Shown here: piece after piece, positions 54,704 to 63,994 of the stretch | How the letters are laid out: each line of letters begins with the position of its first letter | How positions within the stretch are numbered: the stretch's first letter is position 1 | Source: Serratia bockelmannii | GTDB taxonomy: Bacteria > Pseudomonadota > Gammaproteobacteria > Enterobacterales > Enterobacteriaceae | DNA: 64,000 nucleotides | Direction of reading: 5' to 3' | Assembly: GCF_008011855.1 (NCBI RefSeq) | Contig: NZ_VOUX01000002.1 | Coordinates: 186,001 to 250,000, forward strand | Notes under the pieces: generated by a model | Told to the model about the DNA's origin: nothing | Databases searched by the model: none | What the model saw: the letters and a program-made list of their open reading frames with translations, nothing else | Made by a program: the position numbers and the translations under genes

Positions 54704-55444
54704 TCAGTTGCTCCAGCCGCCGTCGATGATCTGCACTGTGCCGGTGGTGTACGAACTGGCGTCGGAGGCCAGATACAGCGCCAATTGGGCGATTTCCTCG
54801 GTGGTGCCGATGCGCCCGATCGGCTGACGGGCGACGAACGCCTGATACACCTCTTGCTCGCTGCGCCCCTGTTCGCGCGCCTGCTCGGCGATGCGCTGGC
54901 GCAGCGACGGCGATTCCACCGTGCCGGGGCAAATGGCGTTGCAGCGGATGCCCTGGGTGACGTAATCCGCCGCCACCGAGCGCGTTAGGCCGATCACCGC
55001 CGCCTTGCTGGCGCTGTAGGCGAAGCGGTTCGGCACCCCTTTCACGCTCGAGGCCACCGAAGACATGTTGATGATCGAGCCTTTGCCGCGCGCCAACATG
55101 CCCGGCAGGAAGGCGCGGATCATGCGGAACATCGCGGTGACGTTGAGATCGAGCGCGAACGCCCACTGATCTTCGCTGCAGTCGAGGATCGATCCGCTGT
55201 GCACCACGCCAGCGCAGTTGAACAGCACGTCGATCGGGCCGATCGCTTCCGCCGCCGCCGCGATGGCGGCCGGATCGGTGACGTTCAGCGTCAGCGCGCG
55301 GATCCCGGCGGAGCCCTGCAGGCGCTCGAGGTTGATGTCGCTGGCGATCACTTCAGCGCCGGCGGCGGCGAACAGCCTGGCGGTGGTGAATCCGATCCCT
55401 TGCCCGGCGGCGGTGATCAGTACGCGTTTCCCGGTTAAATCCAT
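54704..55444 (-). CDS. SDR dehydrogenase, probable 2-keto-3-deoxy-L-fuconate dehydrogenase
   Basis: A 246-residue SDR: TAAGQGIGFTTARLF, LFNCAGVV, Ser in NMSSVASSVKG, YSASK, CPGTVESPSLRQRI. It closely resembles the 2-keto-3-deoxy-L-fuconate 4-dehydrogenase group and its BDH2-like relatives. It is the first gene of the fucose operon, divergent from the GntR regulator. With the hydrolase 25 bp downstream it completes the pathway. Confidence 0.88.
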   Translation of the reverse strand: MDLTGKRVLITAAGQGIGFTTARLFAAAGAEVIASDINLERLQGSAGIRALTLNVTDPAAIAAAAEAIGPIDVLFNCAGVVHSGSILDCSEDQWAFALDLNVTAMFRMIRAFLPGMLARGKGSIINMSSVASSVKGVPNRFAYSASKAAVIGLTRSVAADYVTQGIRCNAICPGTVESPSLRQRIAEQAREQGRSEQEVYQAFVARQPIGRIGTTEEIAQLALYLASDASSYTTGTVQIIDGGWSN

Positions 55445-55680
55445 CTTGACTCCTCGGCCTAAAGGTCTAATGGTCAGGCCACTAAAGGCGGTTAAAGGTC
55501 AGGCCTCTAACATGACAAAAGACGCTTTACGCGTTATCGTTGGGGGAAGAAGTTAATAAAAACAGCCTTGAAACCGCATTTCAATTAACCATTTTTTTAC
55601 ACTTGAATAACGATTACTCAAGCGCCTTATCGCATAATTGTGCGCCAAATCACTGAACGCCGAATCGTCAAAGGTCAAAA
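55445..55680. promoter_or_regulatory. Divergent control region of the fucose operon and its GntR regulator
   Basis: A 14-bp direct repeat GGTCAGGCC(A/T)CTAA occurs at 55472-55485 and 55497-55510, 25 bp apart. A related GGCCTAAAGGTC precedes it near 55457. These are candidate GntR operators beside the operon start. A CRP-like TGTGC-N6-TCACT lies at 55639-55654, nearer gntR. Confidence 0.65.
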
Positions 55681-56439
55681 ATGCCGATTACCCGACTGGA
55701 AAACCCAAGAATTTACAGACAGATAGCTGACCAACTCAAACGTCTTATCGAAAATAACGAATTTCCGCCGGGCAGCCGTCTGCCCTCGGAGCGCGATCTC
55801 GCCCAGCAATTGCAGGTCAGCCGCGCGTCGGTGCGCGAGGCGCTGATCGCGCTGGAAGTGATCGGCCTGGTAGACGTCAAGGTCGGCAACGGGGTGATCG
55901 TGCGCTCGCCAACGCCGCTGGCGCCGTCGCAGGAGCCGGTGATGGCCCAGGCCGGCCGCAACCAGTGGGCGGAGATCGACGACGAGCTGAACATCGAGCT
56001 GGATTTCAACGCCGAGTTGCCGCCGTTTTCTCTGCTGCAAACCCGCCTGCTGATCGAACCGGAGACCGCCGCGCTGGCCGCGCGCCACGCCACCGACGAA
56101 GAGCTGGCGGGTATCCGCGCCGCCTATGAACAGAACTGCCGCGATAACCGCGCCGGTTCCGCCACCCACCCCGGCGATCGGCTGTTCCACATCCGCATCG
56201 CCCAGGCCAGCGGCAACCCGGCCTATGCGTTCATCATCGGCCACCTGCTCGGCCACCGTTACGGCAGCATGTTCCGCGTGCTGCAGCGCCACTATACGCC
56301 GGACGACATGCCGCACCGCTCCGAGCTGGAACACCGGGCGATCCTGGCGGCGATCGAAGCGCGCGACGTGCGCGGCGCCCGCAAGGCGATGAAGGCGCAC
56401 CTGGACGAAGTGATCGCCATTTTCGCCCGCGCGCAGTAG
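55681..56439 (+). CDS. GntR-family (FadR/FCD) regulator of the fucose operon
   Basis: A 252-residue regulator. The N-terminal winged helix is FPPGSRLPSERDLAQQLQVSRASVREALIALEVIGLVDV. The C-terminal FCD domain has metal/effector-site residues in RLLIEPETAALAARHAT, DRLFHIRIAQASGNP and HRAILAAIEARDVRGARKAMKAHL. It is probably a repressor released by a pathway intermediate such as fuconate or its keto-deoxy product; this is inferred from position. Confidence 0.92.
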   Translation: MPITRLENPRIYRQIADQLKRLIENNEFPPGSRLPSERDLAQQLQVSRASVREALIALEVIGLVDVKVGNGVIVRSPTPLAPSQEPVMAQAGRNQWAEIDDELNIELDFNAELPPFSLLQTRLLIEPETAALAARHATDEELAGIRAAYEQNCRDNRAGSATHPGDRLFHIRIAQASGNPAYAFIIGHLLGHRYGSMFRVLQRHYTPDDMPHRSELEHRAILAAIEARDVRGARKAMKAHLDEVIAIFARAQ

Positions 56440-56565
56440 GCCGCCGGCGGTGAAAAAATTTTATCGCCACCGCTCTTTTTTCTACATGCAGCCGGGGTCT
56501 GGGGGCATTACACTGGGCGACGAATAAGCCCTTTCCCCGCTGCATTGTTAAATGGATAACGACCG

Positions 56566-57708
56566 TTGAAGAACTCTGTCTCCGCTTTATTGCTGGCGCT
56601 GGGCCTGTGCACCGCGCCGCTGGCCGTGCAGGCCGCGCCCCCGCAGCTGGCTTCGCAAATCGTCGACCAGTATGCCGAACATATTTTCTACAACAGCGGC
56701 GCCACCGGCATGGCGCTGGTGGTGATCGACGGCAATCAGGTGGTTAACCGCAGCTTCGGCGACACCAAGCCCGGCAACAACCTGCGCCCGCGCCCGGATT
56801 CGCTGATCCGCATCGCGTCGATCACCAAGCTGATGACCAGTGAAGTGATGGTAAAAATGGCGGCGGCAGGCCAGGTCAAACTGACCGATCCGCTGCGCAA
56901 GTACGCCCCCAAAGGCGCCTATGTGCCGGCTTACAACGCCGGCCAGCCGATCACCTTATTGAACCTGGCCACTCACACCAGCGCGCTGCCGCGCGAGCAG
57001 CCGGGCAAGAAGCCGCCGAAAACGCCGGTGTTCACCTGGCCGACCAAGGCCCAGCGCTGGCAGTGGCTGGCGCATGCCAACATCACGACGCCGCCGGGCG
57101 TGCACGCCGCGTATTCCAACCTGGCGTACGATCTGCTGGCCGACGCGCTGTCGCGCGCCGCGGGCAAGCCTTACAACGCGCTGCTGAAAGAGAAAATCAC
57201 CGCGCCGCTCGGCATGGTCGACACCACGCTGACGCCGAGCCCTGAACAATGTTCGCGCCTGATGGTGGCGGCGGCCGGCCCGAGCGCCTGCCGCGACACC
57301 ACCGCCGCAGCCGGCAGCGGCGGCGTCTACTCCACCCCGCGCGACATGCAGCGCTGGATGCAGCAGTTCCTCTCCTCCAGCGCCAGCGGCCCGCGCAAAG
57401 CCACCGCCGCCAGCGAACAAACCATGTACTTCCAGCGCCACGATCTGGTGTCGCTGAAGGGCATGGACGTGCCGGGGCAAGCGGATGCATTAGGATTGGG
57501 CTGGGTGTATATGGCGCCGAAGGACGGGCTGCCGGGCATCATTCAGAAGACCGGCGGCGGCGGCGGGTTCATCACCTACATGGCGATGATCCCGGCGAAA
57601 AATGTCGGGGTGTTCGTGGTGGTGACCCGCTCGGAGCTGAGCAAGTTCACCAACATGAGCGATCCGGTCAACCGCCTGGTGAGCGATCTGGCAGCCAACA
57701 AGAGTTGA
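56566..57708 (+). CDS. ampH: AmpH-type penicillin-binding protein (D-Ala-D-Ala carboxypeptidase/endopeptidase)
   Basis: A 380-residue periplasmic class C beta-lactamase-fold peptidase. The signal peptide (cleavage near VQAA) is followed by the SxxK of IASITKLM, YxN of AAYSNLAYD, and KTGGGGGF. It matches E. coli AmpH throughout; AmpH trims peptidoglycan peptides and hydrolyses beta-lactams only slowly. The start is TTG at 56566. A five-codon mini-frame (ATG at 56552, then TGA) ends overlapping this TTG as TTGA, so translational coupling is possible. It is not part of the fucose operon. Confidence 0.92.
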   Translation: MKNSVSALLLALGLCTAPLAVQAAPPQLASQIVDQYAEHIFYNSGATGMALVVIDGNQVVNRSFGDTKPGNNLRPRPDSLIRIASITKLMTSEVMVKMAAAGQVKLTDPLRKYAPKGAYVPAYNAGQPITLLNLATHTSALPREQPGKKPPKTPVFTWPTKAQRWQWLAHANITTPPGVHAAYSNLAYDLLADALSRAAGKPYNALLKEKITAPLGMVDTTLTPSPEQCSRLMVAAAGPSACRDTTAAAGSGGVYSTPRDMQRWMQQFLSSSASGPRKATAASEQTMYFQRHDLVSLKGMDVPGQADALGLGWVYMAPKDGLPGIIQKTGGGGGFITYMAMIPAKNVGVFVVVTRSELSKFTNMSDPVNRLVSDLAANKS

Positions 57709-57711
57709 TAT

Positions 57712-57738
57712 GTGGGGCGCAGCTGGCTGCGCCCCCAC
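57712..57738. terminator. Hairpin between ampH and hpaC
   Basis: GTGGGGCGCAG pairs with CTGCGCCCCCAC over a 4-nt loop, with one extra C. It lies between two convergent stops, without a U tract. Confidence 0.6.
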
Positions 57739-57741
57739 GTC

Positions 57742-58257
57742 TCAGGCCAGCACCGCCATCTGATGGATCACCGGATGGAAGTTGCGCTTGAAGTAGATCA
57801 GGCCGTTGCCGGCTTCGCTCAACGCGATCTGCTTGATCTGCACCAGGTACATCTGGTGGGTACCGATGCTCTGGATCTGCTCGATTTCCCCTTCCAGGCT
57901 GGCCAGGGTATTGCGCAGCACCGGCTGCCCCAGTGCGCCGAGCTGCCACTCTTCCAGCCGGAAACGATCTTCCATGCTGACGCCGGTCATGCCGGCGAAG
58001 TGGCGCGCCATCAGCTCCTGCTCGTGGTTGAGCACGTTGACGCACAGCCTGCGGTTTTCCTGAAACACCGGGTTCATCGCGCTGTTGCGGTTGATGCACA
58101 CCAGCAGCGTCGGCGGCGTATCGGTTACCGAGCACACCGCCGTGGCGGTGATGCCGCAGCGCCCCGCCGGGCCGTCGGTGGTGACGATATTCACCGCCGC
58201 CGACAGGCTGGCCATGGCGTCGCGAAAGCGCAGGCGCTGTTCATTTTCCTGAGACAT
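57742..58257 (-). CDS. hpaC: 4-hydroxyphenylacetate 3-monooxygenase, reductase component
   Basis: A 171-residue NADH:FAD reductase that supplies FADH2 to HpaB. Family stretches include LRFRDAMASLSAAVNIVTTDG, GITATAVCSVTDTPPTLLVCIN, CVNVLNHEQELMARHFAGM and the terminal GNGLIYFKRNFHPV. It starts 16 bp after hpaB and is the last gene of the cluster. Confidence 0.96.
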   Translation of the reverse strand: MSQENEQRLRFRDAMASLSAAVNIVTTDGPAGRCGITATAVCSVTDTPPTLLVCINRNSAMNPVFQENRRLCVNVLNHEQELMARHFAGMTGVSMEDRFRLEEWQLGALGQPVLRNTLASLEGEIEQIQSIGTHQMYLVQIKQIALSEAGNGLIYFKRNFHPVIHQMAVLA

Positions 58258-58273
58258 ACAACCTCCTCCTGAA

Positions 58274-59836
58274 TTACTTCAGCAGATTATCCAACTGATT
58301 AATATCGTCATTGTTCCGCAGGTGCGGCACCTTCCAACCGTGCTGATCGTAATCGGCCAGGCACTTGTCGACCATCTGCATCATGCGATCCATATTGCCG
58401 GATCCCTGCGCATGGCGCAGGCACTGCAGGCGGATCTCATCCTGGCTGCCGGCGTAGTTGATCTCATACAGCTCGTGGCGCCCGCCGAACTCACTGCCGA
58501 TCGCGTCCCACATCAGCTTGAGGATCTTGATGCGCTCGACGTGATCCATGCCGTCCGATCCGCGCACGTAGCGCGCCAGGTACTTGTCGATCTCCGGGTT
58601 GTTCATGTCGCGCACGCTGGACGGCAGGTAGATCAGGCCGCTGGTGACGTTCTTCTCGATGATGTGTTTCACCTTGGTGTAGGCCATCGGCGCCATCACG
58701 CGGTAGGTTTGCAGCGCGGCGGAATCCGGCAGGTAGGCGCCGTTTTCCCATTGCGTGGCTTCGGCGCACATCGCGTCGCTCAGCGACCAGAACAGGTTGC
58801 GCCAGGCCACCACTTCGCCCAGATCGGCCTGCACGCCGCGGAACTCCAGCACGCCGGTGCACGAGAGGCTCTTTTGCAACAGCGCGGTGATGAAATCCAT
58901 CTTCACCGCCAGGCGCACGCAGGCCTGCAGCGGGAACAGCCGGGCGAAACCGCCCTGGGTGCTCCAGCGGCGGCAGCGGTCGAAATCGCGGTAGATCAGC
59001 ACGTTTTCCCACGGGATCAGCACATGATCCATGATCAGGATCGCGTCGTTCTCGTCGAAGCGGCTGGTGAGCGGATAGTCAAACGGCGATCCGGTGGCGC
59101 CGGCCACCAGCTCGTAGGAGGCGCGCGAAATCAGCTTCACTCCTTCGGCGTCCATCGGCGCCACGAACATCAGCGCGAAGTCCGGGTTATCGCCCATCAC
59201 CTGCGCCGAACCGAAGCCGATGAAGTTGTAGTGGGTCAACGCCGAGTTGGTAGCCACCACTTTGGCGCCGCTGACCACGATGCCGGCGTCAGTTTCTTTC
59301 TCCACCTGAATGTAGACGTCCTTCACCTCATTGACCGGCTTATGACGATCGATCGGCGGGTTGACGATGGCGTGGTTGAAATAGAGCCCGGTTTCCTGAA
59401 TGCGTTTGTACCAGTGGCGCGCGTTATCGGCGAACTGGCCGTAGAACTCCGGATAAGCGCCCAGCGCGCAGCCGAAGGCCGCCTTATAATCCGGCGTGCG
59501 CCCCATCCAGCCGTAGCTTTGGCGTGACCAGTCGGCGATGGCGTCACGCTGCTGGCGCATCTCTTCCGGGCTGCGGGCGTAGCGGAAGAACTTGTGGGTA
59601 TAGCCGCCGTTGCCGGTGTCGGTGTTCCAGCACAGGCGATCCTGGCTGGCCGGATCGTGCAGCGCGTCGTACAGCTGGCCGACCGACGCCGCCGCGTTGC
59701 GGAACGCCGGGTGGGTGGTGACGTCTTTTACGCGTTCGCCGTAAATGTAGATTTCGCGGCTATCCTGCAAACTTTTCAGGTATTCGGCGCCGGTGAACGG
59801 GCGTTTGCTGTCGGCACGAAAGTCTTCTGGTTTCAT
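58274..59836 (-). CDS. hpaB: 4-hydroxyphenylacetate 3-monooxygenase, oxygenase component
   Basis: A 520-residue two-component flavin monooxygenase that ortho-hydroxylates 4-hydroxyphenylacetate to 3,4-dihydroxyphenylacetate with FADH2 from HpaC. It has MKPEDFRADSKRPFTGAEYL, the GWMGRTPDYKAAF substrate/FAD region, and the FALMFVAPMDAEGVKL and VLIPWENVLIYRD stretches. The ATG at 59836 has GAGGAAG. A 178-bp gap with a hairpin and a possible promoter separates it from hpaA, so hpaBC may be a separate HpaA-activated unit. Confidence 0.97.
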   Translation of the reverse strand: MKPEDFRADSKRPFTGAEYLKSLQDSREIYIYGERVKDVTTHPAFRNAAASVGQLYDALHDPASQDRLCWNTDTGNGGYTHKFFRYARSPEEMRQQRDAIADWSRQSYGWMGRTPDYKAAFGCALGAYPEFYGQFADNARHWYKRIQETGLYFNHAIVNPPIDRHKPVNEVKDVYIQVEKETDAGIVVSGAKVVATNSALTHYNFIGFGSAQVMGDNPDFALMFVAPMDAEGVKLISRASYELVAGATGSPFDYPLTSRFDENDAILIMDHVLIPWENVLIYRDFDRCRRWSTQGGFARLFPLQACVRLAVKMDFITALLQKSLSCTGVLEFRGVQADLGEVVAWRNLFWSLSDAMCAEATQWENGAYLPDSAALQTYRVMAPMAYTKVKHIIEKNVTSGLIYLPSSVRDMNNPEIDKYLARYVRGSDGMDHVERIKILKLMWDAIGSEFGGRHELYEINYAGSQDEIRLQCLRHAQGSGNMDRMMQMVDKCLADYDQHGWKVPHLRNNDDINQLDNLLK

Positions 59837-60014
59837 CGGGTCTTCCTCGTCATCGGCATTTTTCAGGCCGTGGAGTCGGCCATTTGTTAAAATAATGTTT
59901 TCTTTTGGTTGCTTAATTGAAGCTGCCAAAGCCGGTTTCGAGAAGAGACTTTTGCGGCAATCGCCGGTACTTTTCAGGTCAGTTTGCCGCTTTCGCGGCA
60001 AACTGTGATCGCGG
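59837..60014 (-). promoter_or_regulatory. hpaBC promoter region
   Basis: An 11-bp perfect stem (59980-59990 with 59995-60005, CAGTTTGCCGC/GCGGCAAACTG) lies just after hpaA. A further TTTGCGGCAA at 59951-59960 repeats the stem motif. A weak TTCAAT/CATTAT promoter pair (18-bp spacer) can be drawn on the minus strand nearer hpaB. HpaA activation is known for E. coli hpaBC. Confidence 0.55.
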
Positions 60015-60911
60015 TTACGAAAGGGCGTGTTGCGCCGCGCGGTAGGTCGAGGGGGAACAGCCTTCCAGCCGATTGAAAAAACGGGCGAAATAGGCCGGAT
60101 CCTTGAAGCCGAGGCTGTAGGCGGTTTCATGCACCGTACAGGCGCTGAACAGCAGCATGCGCTTGGCCTCGCGCAGCAGCCGATCGAAGATCAGCCGTTT
60201 GGGCGGCCGGTTGGCGAAGCGCCGACACAGGTCGTTGAGCCGCGATTCAGTCACCCCCAACGCCTGCGCATACTCCGGCACCGGCAGATGCTCGCGAAAA
60301 CGCTCGTCCACCATTTTGTTGAAGCGTTGAAACAGCTGCAGTTCGCCGCGCACGCCGCTGTTGGCGCTGTCTTCCAGCGCGGTGTTGCGCAGCAGCAGCG
60401 TGAACACCGCCTGCGCCAACAGCGCCAGCGTCTGTTCGCGCCCGGCCAGGTTCTGCGCGAACTCGCGGCGGATCAGCGCCCAGTAGTGGCTGAGCGCCGT
60501 CAGCTCCTGCGGCGCATCGGCCAGCGACAGGCAGATGCCCGGCATGTCCAGCGCCAGGTTGCTGCCGGGGTACAGGCGCTCCAGCAGCGGCCAAATCAGC
60601 TCCTGGCGCACCGTCAGCACGTGGCCGTCGCTGTCCGGTTCGGTGAAGAACGCATGCGGCACCGACGGCGGCGTGAGGATGAACAGCGGCGCCTGCACCG
60701 AATAGTGCTGATCGTCGAGCTGCAGCTCTATCTTGCCGGTCTCCAGGAAATGCACCTGGAAGAAGCAGTCGTGCCAGTGCACCTGCATGTCGCGGCCGAA
60801 GAATGCCGCCAGCCCGGCGAAGGTTTCGTAGTGCACCTCGTCGGCGGCGTAGCGCGCGTCATACTCTTTGCAAATATCGATGTTGGCGATAAAGCCGGTA
60901 CTTTTCCGCAC
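60015..60911 (-). CDS. hpaA: AraC-family activator of hpaBC
   Basis: A 298-residue regulator. The N-terminal cupin domain (FFGRDMQVHWHDCFFQVHFLETGKIELQLDDQHYSVQAPLFILTPPSVPHAFF) senses 4-hydroxyphenylacetate. The C-terminal AraC domain is YAQALGVTESRLNDLCRRFANRPPKRLIFDRLL and AYSLGFKDPAYFARFFNRLEGCSP. The start is GTG at 60911 with GGAGG at 6-7 nt; upstream in-frame ATGs lack a ribosome site, and this gives nearly the E. coli length (296). It lies 34 bp after hpaX. Confidence 0.94.
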   Translation of the reverse strand: MRKSTGFIANIDICKEYDARYAADEVHYETFAGLAAFFGRDMQVHWHDCFFQVHFLETGKIELQLDDQHYSVQAPLFILTPPSVPHAFFTEPDSDGHVLTVRQELIWPLLERLYPGSNLALDMPGICLSLADAPQELTALSHYWALIRREFAQNLAGREQTLALLAQAVFTLLLRNTALEDSANSGVRGELQLFQRFNKMVDERFREHLPVPEYAQALGVTESRLNDLCRRFANRPPKRLIFDRLLREAKRMLLFSACTVHETAYSLGFKDPAYFARFFNRLEGCSPSTYRAAQHALS

Positions 60912-60945
60912 CTCATGACCTCCTGCAATCATGCCCACTTGCGCA

Positions 60946-62316
60946 TCAAGGCGTCGCTCTCGGGCGCGAATCCTTCATCGGAATGCGCCACACCAGCACG
61001 GCGCCGACGATCAACAGCGCCGAAACGAAATACAGCCCGGAGTTGAAGCTGCCGGTCAGATCCTTGAACCAGCCGATCAGCAGCGGGCTGAGCGCCGATC
61101 CGATGTTGCCGGTGGCGTTGATCACCGCGATCCCCACCGCCCGCGCTTCCAGGCTGATCGACTGATCTGGCGTGGTCCAGAAGATCGCCATGGCGGTAAA
61201 GGAGCCGACCGACGCCATCACGATCCCGAGCAGCTGGATCAGGCTGTGATCGGTGGCGGACGCCAATAGCCAGCCGGCGGCGGCGAACAGGTACGGCAGC
61301 GCGGTGTGATGCTTGCGCTCCTGCAGCCTGTCGGATCGTTTGCTCCACCACACCATGCCGGCGATGGTGCAGATCTGCGGGATCGCCGCCAGAATGCCGA
61401 TCGTCACGTTGCTGCTGCCCTGGTTGAAGCTCTGCAGGATCTGCGGCGTCCAGATGTTGATCGCGCTCAGGGTGTTGGTCAGGCAGAAATAGGCCAGCGT
61501 GTACATCAGCACAATCGGCGTGCAGATCTCACGCCACAGGCTGCGCTGCTGCAGCGCGCGGTGGCTGCTCGGCCCGTTGGGCTGCACCAGCTGCAGCTTG
61601 TCGGCCTCCATCATCGCCTGCAGGCTGGCTTTTTCCTCGTCGGTCAGCCACTTGGCCTTGGCCGGGGTGTCGTCGAGATAGAACCACACCACCACGCCCA
61701 GCAGCACCGATGGTATGCCTTCCAGCAGGAACAGCCACTGCCAGCCCTTCAGGTTCATCACCCCGTCCAGCGCCAGGATATAGCCGGAGACCAGCGAGCC
61801 GATCGCCATGGTCACCGGCATGGCGATCATGAACAGCGCGTTGGCGCGGGCGCGGTAAAACGCCGGGAACCAGTAGGTGAGGTACACCAGAATGCCCGGC
61901 AGGAAGCCGGCCTCGGTGATGCCGACAATCATGCGCAGCACGTACAGACTGGTCGGCCCGGTAGCGAACATGGTGCAGGTGGAGGCGATGCCCCACAGCA
62001 CCATGATGGTGGCGATCCAGCGCCGCGCACCGACCCGGCTCAGCATCATGTTGCTCGGTATGCCAAAGATCACGTAGGTGACATAGAACAACGTCGCCGC
62101 CAGCCCGAACATGGTCGAGCTGAGGCCGAGATCTTTACCCATCGTCAGCCCGGCGAAGCCGATGTTGATACGATCGAGGAAAGAGAAAACAAACAACACG
62201 AACAGGAAAATGATCAGGCGCCGAAACAACTTTTTAATCACCGATTGCTCGGCGGCGGTTAACGCTTTATGTTGCTGCGCCGGGTTGGCCGGCGGCAGCG
62301 AATCGACGTGGTTCAT
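60946..62316 (-). CDS. hpaX: 4-hydroxyphenylacetate permease (MFS)
   Basis: A 456-residue anion:cation symporter-family MFS protein with twelve segments. It has FVLFVFSFLDRINIGFAGLTMGKDLGLS at the start, RVGARRWIATIMVLWG as motif A, GITEAGFLPGILVYLTYWFP, and a long charged central loop (FYLDDTPAKAKWLTDEEKASL). It imports hydroxyphenylacetates. It starts 3 bp after hpaI and is transcribed toward hpaA. Confidence 0.95.
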   Translation of the reverse strand: MNHVDSLPPANPAQQHKALTAAEQSVIKKLFRRLIIFLFVLFVFSFLDRINIGFAGLTMGKDLGLSSTMFGLAATLFYVTYVIFGIPSNMMLSRVGARRWIATIMVLWGIASTCTMFATGPTSLYVLRMIVGITEAGFLPGILVYLTYWFPAFYRARANALFMIAMPVTMAIGSLVSGYILALDGVMNLKGWQWLFLLEGIPSVLLGVVVWFYLDDTPAKAKWLTDEEKASLQAMMEADKLQLVQPNGPSSHRALQQRSLWREICTPIVLMYTLAYFCLTNTLSAINIWTPQILQSFNQGSSNVTIGILAAIPQICTIAGMVWWSKRSDRLQERKHHTALPYLFAAAGWLLASATDHSLIQLLGIVMASVGSFTAMAIFWTTPDQSISLEARAVGIAVINATGNIGSALSPLLIGWFKDLTGSFNSGLYFVSALLIVGAVLVWRIPMKDSRPRATP

Positions 62317-62319
62317 GGT

Positions 62320-63114
62320 TCAGTAGACTCCCGATGAAGGCGCTTGCGCCCCGCCCTGTTTGAACTCGTCCGCCAGGGCTTCCGCCGCCCGCGCCAGCAG
62401 GGTGGTATCCACCCCCACCGCAACGAACAGCGCGCCGGCCTCCAGATAGCGCTGCGCCAGTACCTTGTTGGCCATCAAAATGCCCGGCGCCTTGCCGGCG
62501 GCGCGGATACGCGCGATGGCGTCGTCGATGGTGCGCTGCACCTCCGGGTGCTGCGGATTACCGGCAAAGCCCATGTCGGCGCTGAGATCCGCCGGGCCGA
62601 TAAACACGCCGTCCACCCCTTCCACCTGCAAAATGGCGTCGAGGTTTTTCACCGCTTCGCGGGTTTCAATTTGCACCAGCACGCACATCTGCTCATCGGC
62701 CTGCTGCAGGTAATCGGGCACCCGGTTCCAGCGTGAGGCGCGCGCCAGGGCGCTGCCGACGCCGCGCACGCCGTGCGGCGGATAGCGCGTGGCGCGCACC
62801 GCGTCGCGCGCCTGTTCGGCATTCTGAATCATCGGGATCAATAAGGTTTGCGCGCCGACGTCCAGCAGTTGCTTGATGATCACCGCGTCGTTCCACGGCG
62901 GGCGCACCACCGGCTGGCTCGGGTAAGGCGCGACCGCCTGCAGCTGCCCCAGCACCGTTTGCACGTTGTTGGGCGCATGTTCGCCGTCGATCAGCAGCCA
63001 GTCGAAACCGGCGCCGGCCAGCAGCTCGGCGCTGTAGCTGCTGCACAGCCCGAGCCACAGCCCGATCTGCGGGCGTTTTTCCTGCAGCGCTCGCTTGAAG
63101 TGGTTGGTTAACAT
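62320..63114 (-). CDS. hpaI: 4-hydroxy-2-oxoheptanedioate aldolase
   Basis: A 264-residue class II HpcH/HpaI aldolase, the last enzyme of homoprotocatechuate meta-cleavage, giving pyruvate and succinate semialdehyde. It has [64 protein letters not shown] (metal Glu) and [12 protein letters not shown] (metal Asp). The length is close to E. coli (262). It lies between hpaH and hpaX. Confidence 0.96.
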   Translation of the reverse strand: MLTNHFKRALQEKRPQIGLWLGLCSSYSAELLAGAGFDWLLIDGEHAPNNVQTVLGQLQAVAPYPSQPVVRPPWNDAVIIKQLLDVGAQTLLIPMIQNAEQARDAVRATRYPPHGVRGVGSALARASRWNRVPDYLQQADEQMCVLVQIETREAVKNLDAILQVEGVDGVFIGPADLSADMGFAGNPQHPEVQRTIDDAIARIRAAGKAPGILMANKVLAQRYLEAGALFVAVGVDTTLLARAAEALADEFKQGGAQAPSSGVY

Positions 63115-63190
63115 CGCATTCTCCCTGACAAGCGGGCGCGACGCGTGGCCCCCGCCCGATTATTGCGGCCCGGTTCGCCGAGCCGGCTTA

Positions 63191-63994
63191 TTAGACGAAG
63201 CGGCAGCTGATGCAGCCCATCGGGCCGTAATCGACGTGGAAAGTATCGCCGCGCCGCGCCGGCACCGGCCGGGTGAAGGAACCGCCGAGGATCACCTGCC
63301 CCGCTTCCAGCTCCACCTCATACGGCGCCAGCTTGTTGGCCAGCCAGGCCACACCGTTGGCCGGATGATTGAGCACCGCCGCCGCCACGCCGGACTCTTC
63401 AATCACGCCGTTGCGGTACAGCAGCGCAGAGATCCAGCGCAGATCCAGCGCATCCGGTTTGATCGGCCGCCCGCCCATCACCACCCCGGCATTGGCGGCG
63501 TTGTCGGAAATGGTGTCGAACACCTTGCGCGGCCGCTGCGTCTCGGGATCGACGTTGTGGCTGCGCGCATCGATGATCTCCAGCGCCGGAATGACGTAGT
63601 CGGTGGCGTTGTAGACGTCGAACAGCGTGCAGTTCGGCCCGCGCAGCGGCTTGGCCAACACGAAAGCCAGCTCCACCTCCACCCGCGGCACGATAAAGCG
63701 ATCGATCGGAATGTCGCTGCCGTCGTTGAAGAACATGTCGTCCAGCAGCGCGCCATAGTCCGGCTCGGTGATCTGCGAGCTCACCTGCATGGCGCGCGAG
63801 GTCAGGCCGATCTTGTGGCCTTTGAGCGTGCGCCCCTCGGCGATCTTCAGCTCCACCCACTGCCGCTGAATGGCGTAGGCGTCTTCAATGGTGATCTCGG
63901 GATGATCGAGCGACAGCGCGCGGATCTGCTCACGACTCTTTTCCGCCTGATGCAGGCGCTGCACGGCGCGGTTAATCTGCTCTTTATCCAGCAT
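63191..63994 (-). CDS. hpaH: 2-oxo-hept-4-ene-1,7-dioate hydratase
   Basis: A 267-residue FAH-fold hydratase that adds water to 2-oxohept-4-ene-1,7-dioate before HpaI. It has [51 protein letters not shown] (metal Glu residues), [11 protein letters not shown] and [24 protein letters not shown]. The start at 63994 is 6 bp inside the window edge, so its ribosome site is not visible. It is the most upstream hpa gene seen; hpaG, E, D and F should follow beyond the window. Confidence 0.95.
   Translation of the reverse strand: MLDKEQINRAVQRLHQAEKSREQIRALSLDHPEITIEDAYAIQRQWVELKIAEGRTLKGHKIGLTSRAMQVSSQITEPDYGALLDDMFFNDGSDIPIDRFIVPRVEVELAFVLAKPLRGPNCTLFDVYNATDYVIPALEIIDARSHNVDPETQRPRKVFDTISDNAANAGVVMGGRPIKPDALDLRWISALLYRNGVIEESGVAAAVLNHPANGVAWLANKLAPYEVELEAGQVILGGSFTRPVPARRGDTFHVDYGPMGCISCRFV

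Noticed and set aside
58274-60130. An N-terminally extended hpaB running into hpaA
   Set aside because: It would cross the hpaA-hpaB hairpin and overlap hpaA; the ATG at 59836 has a good ribosome site and the normal length.
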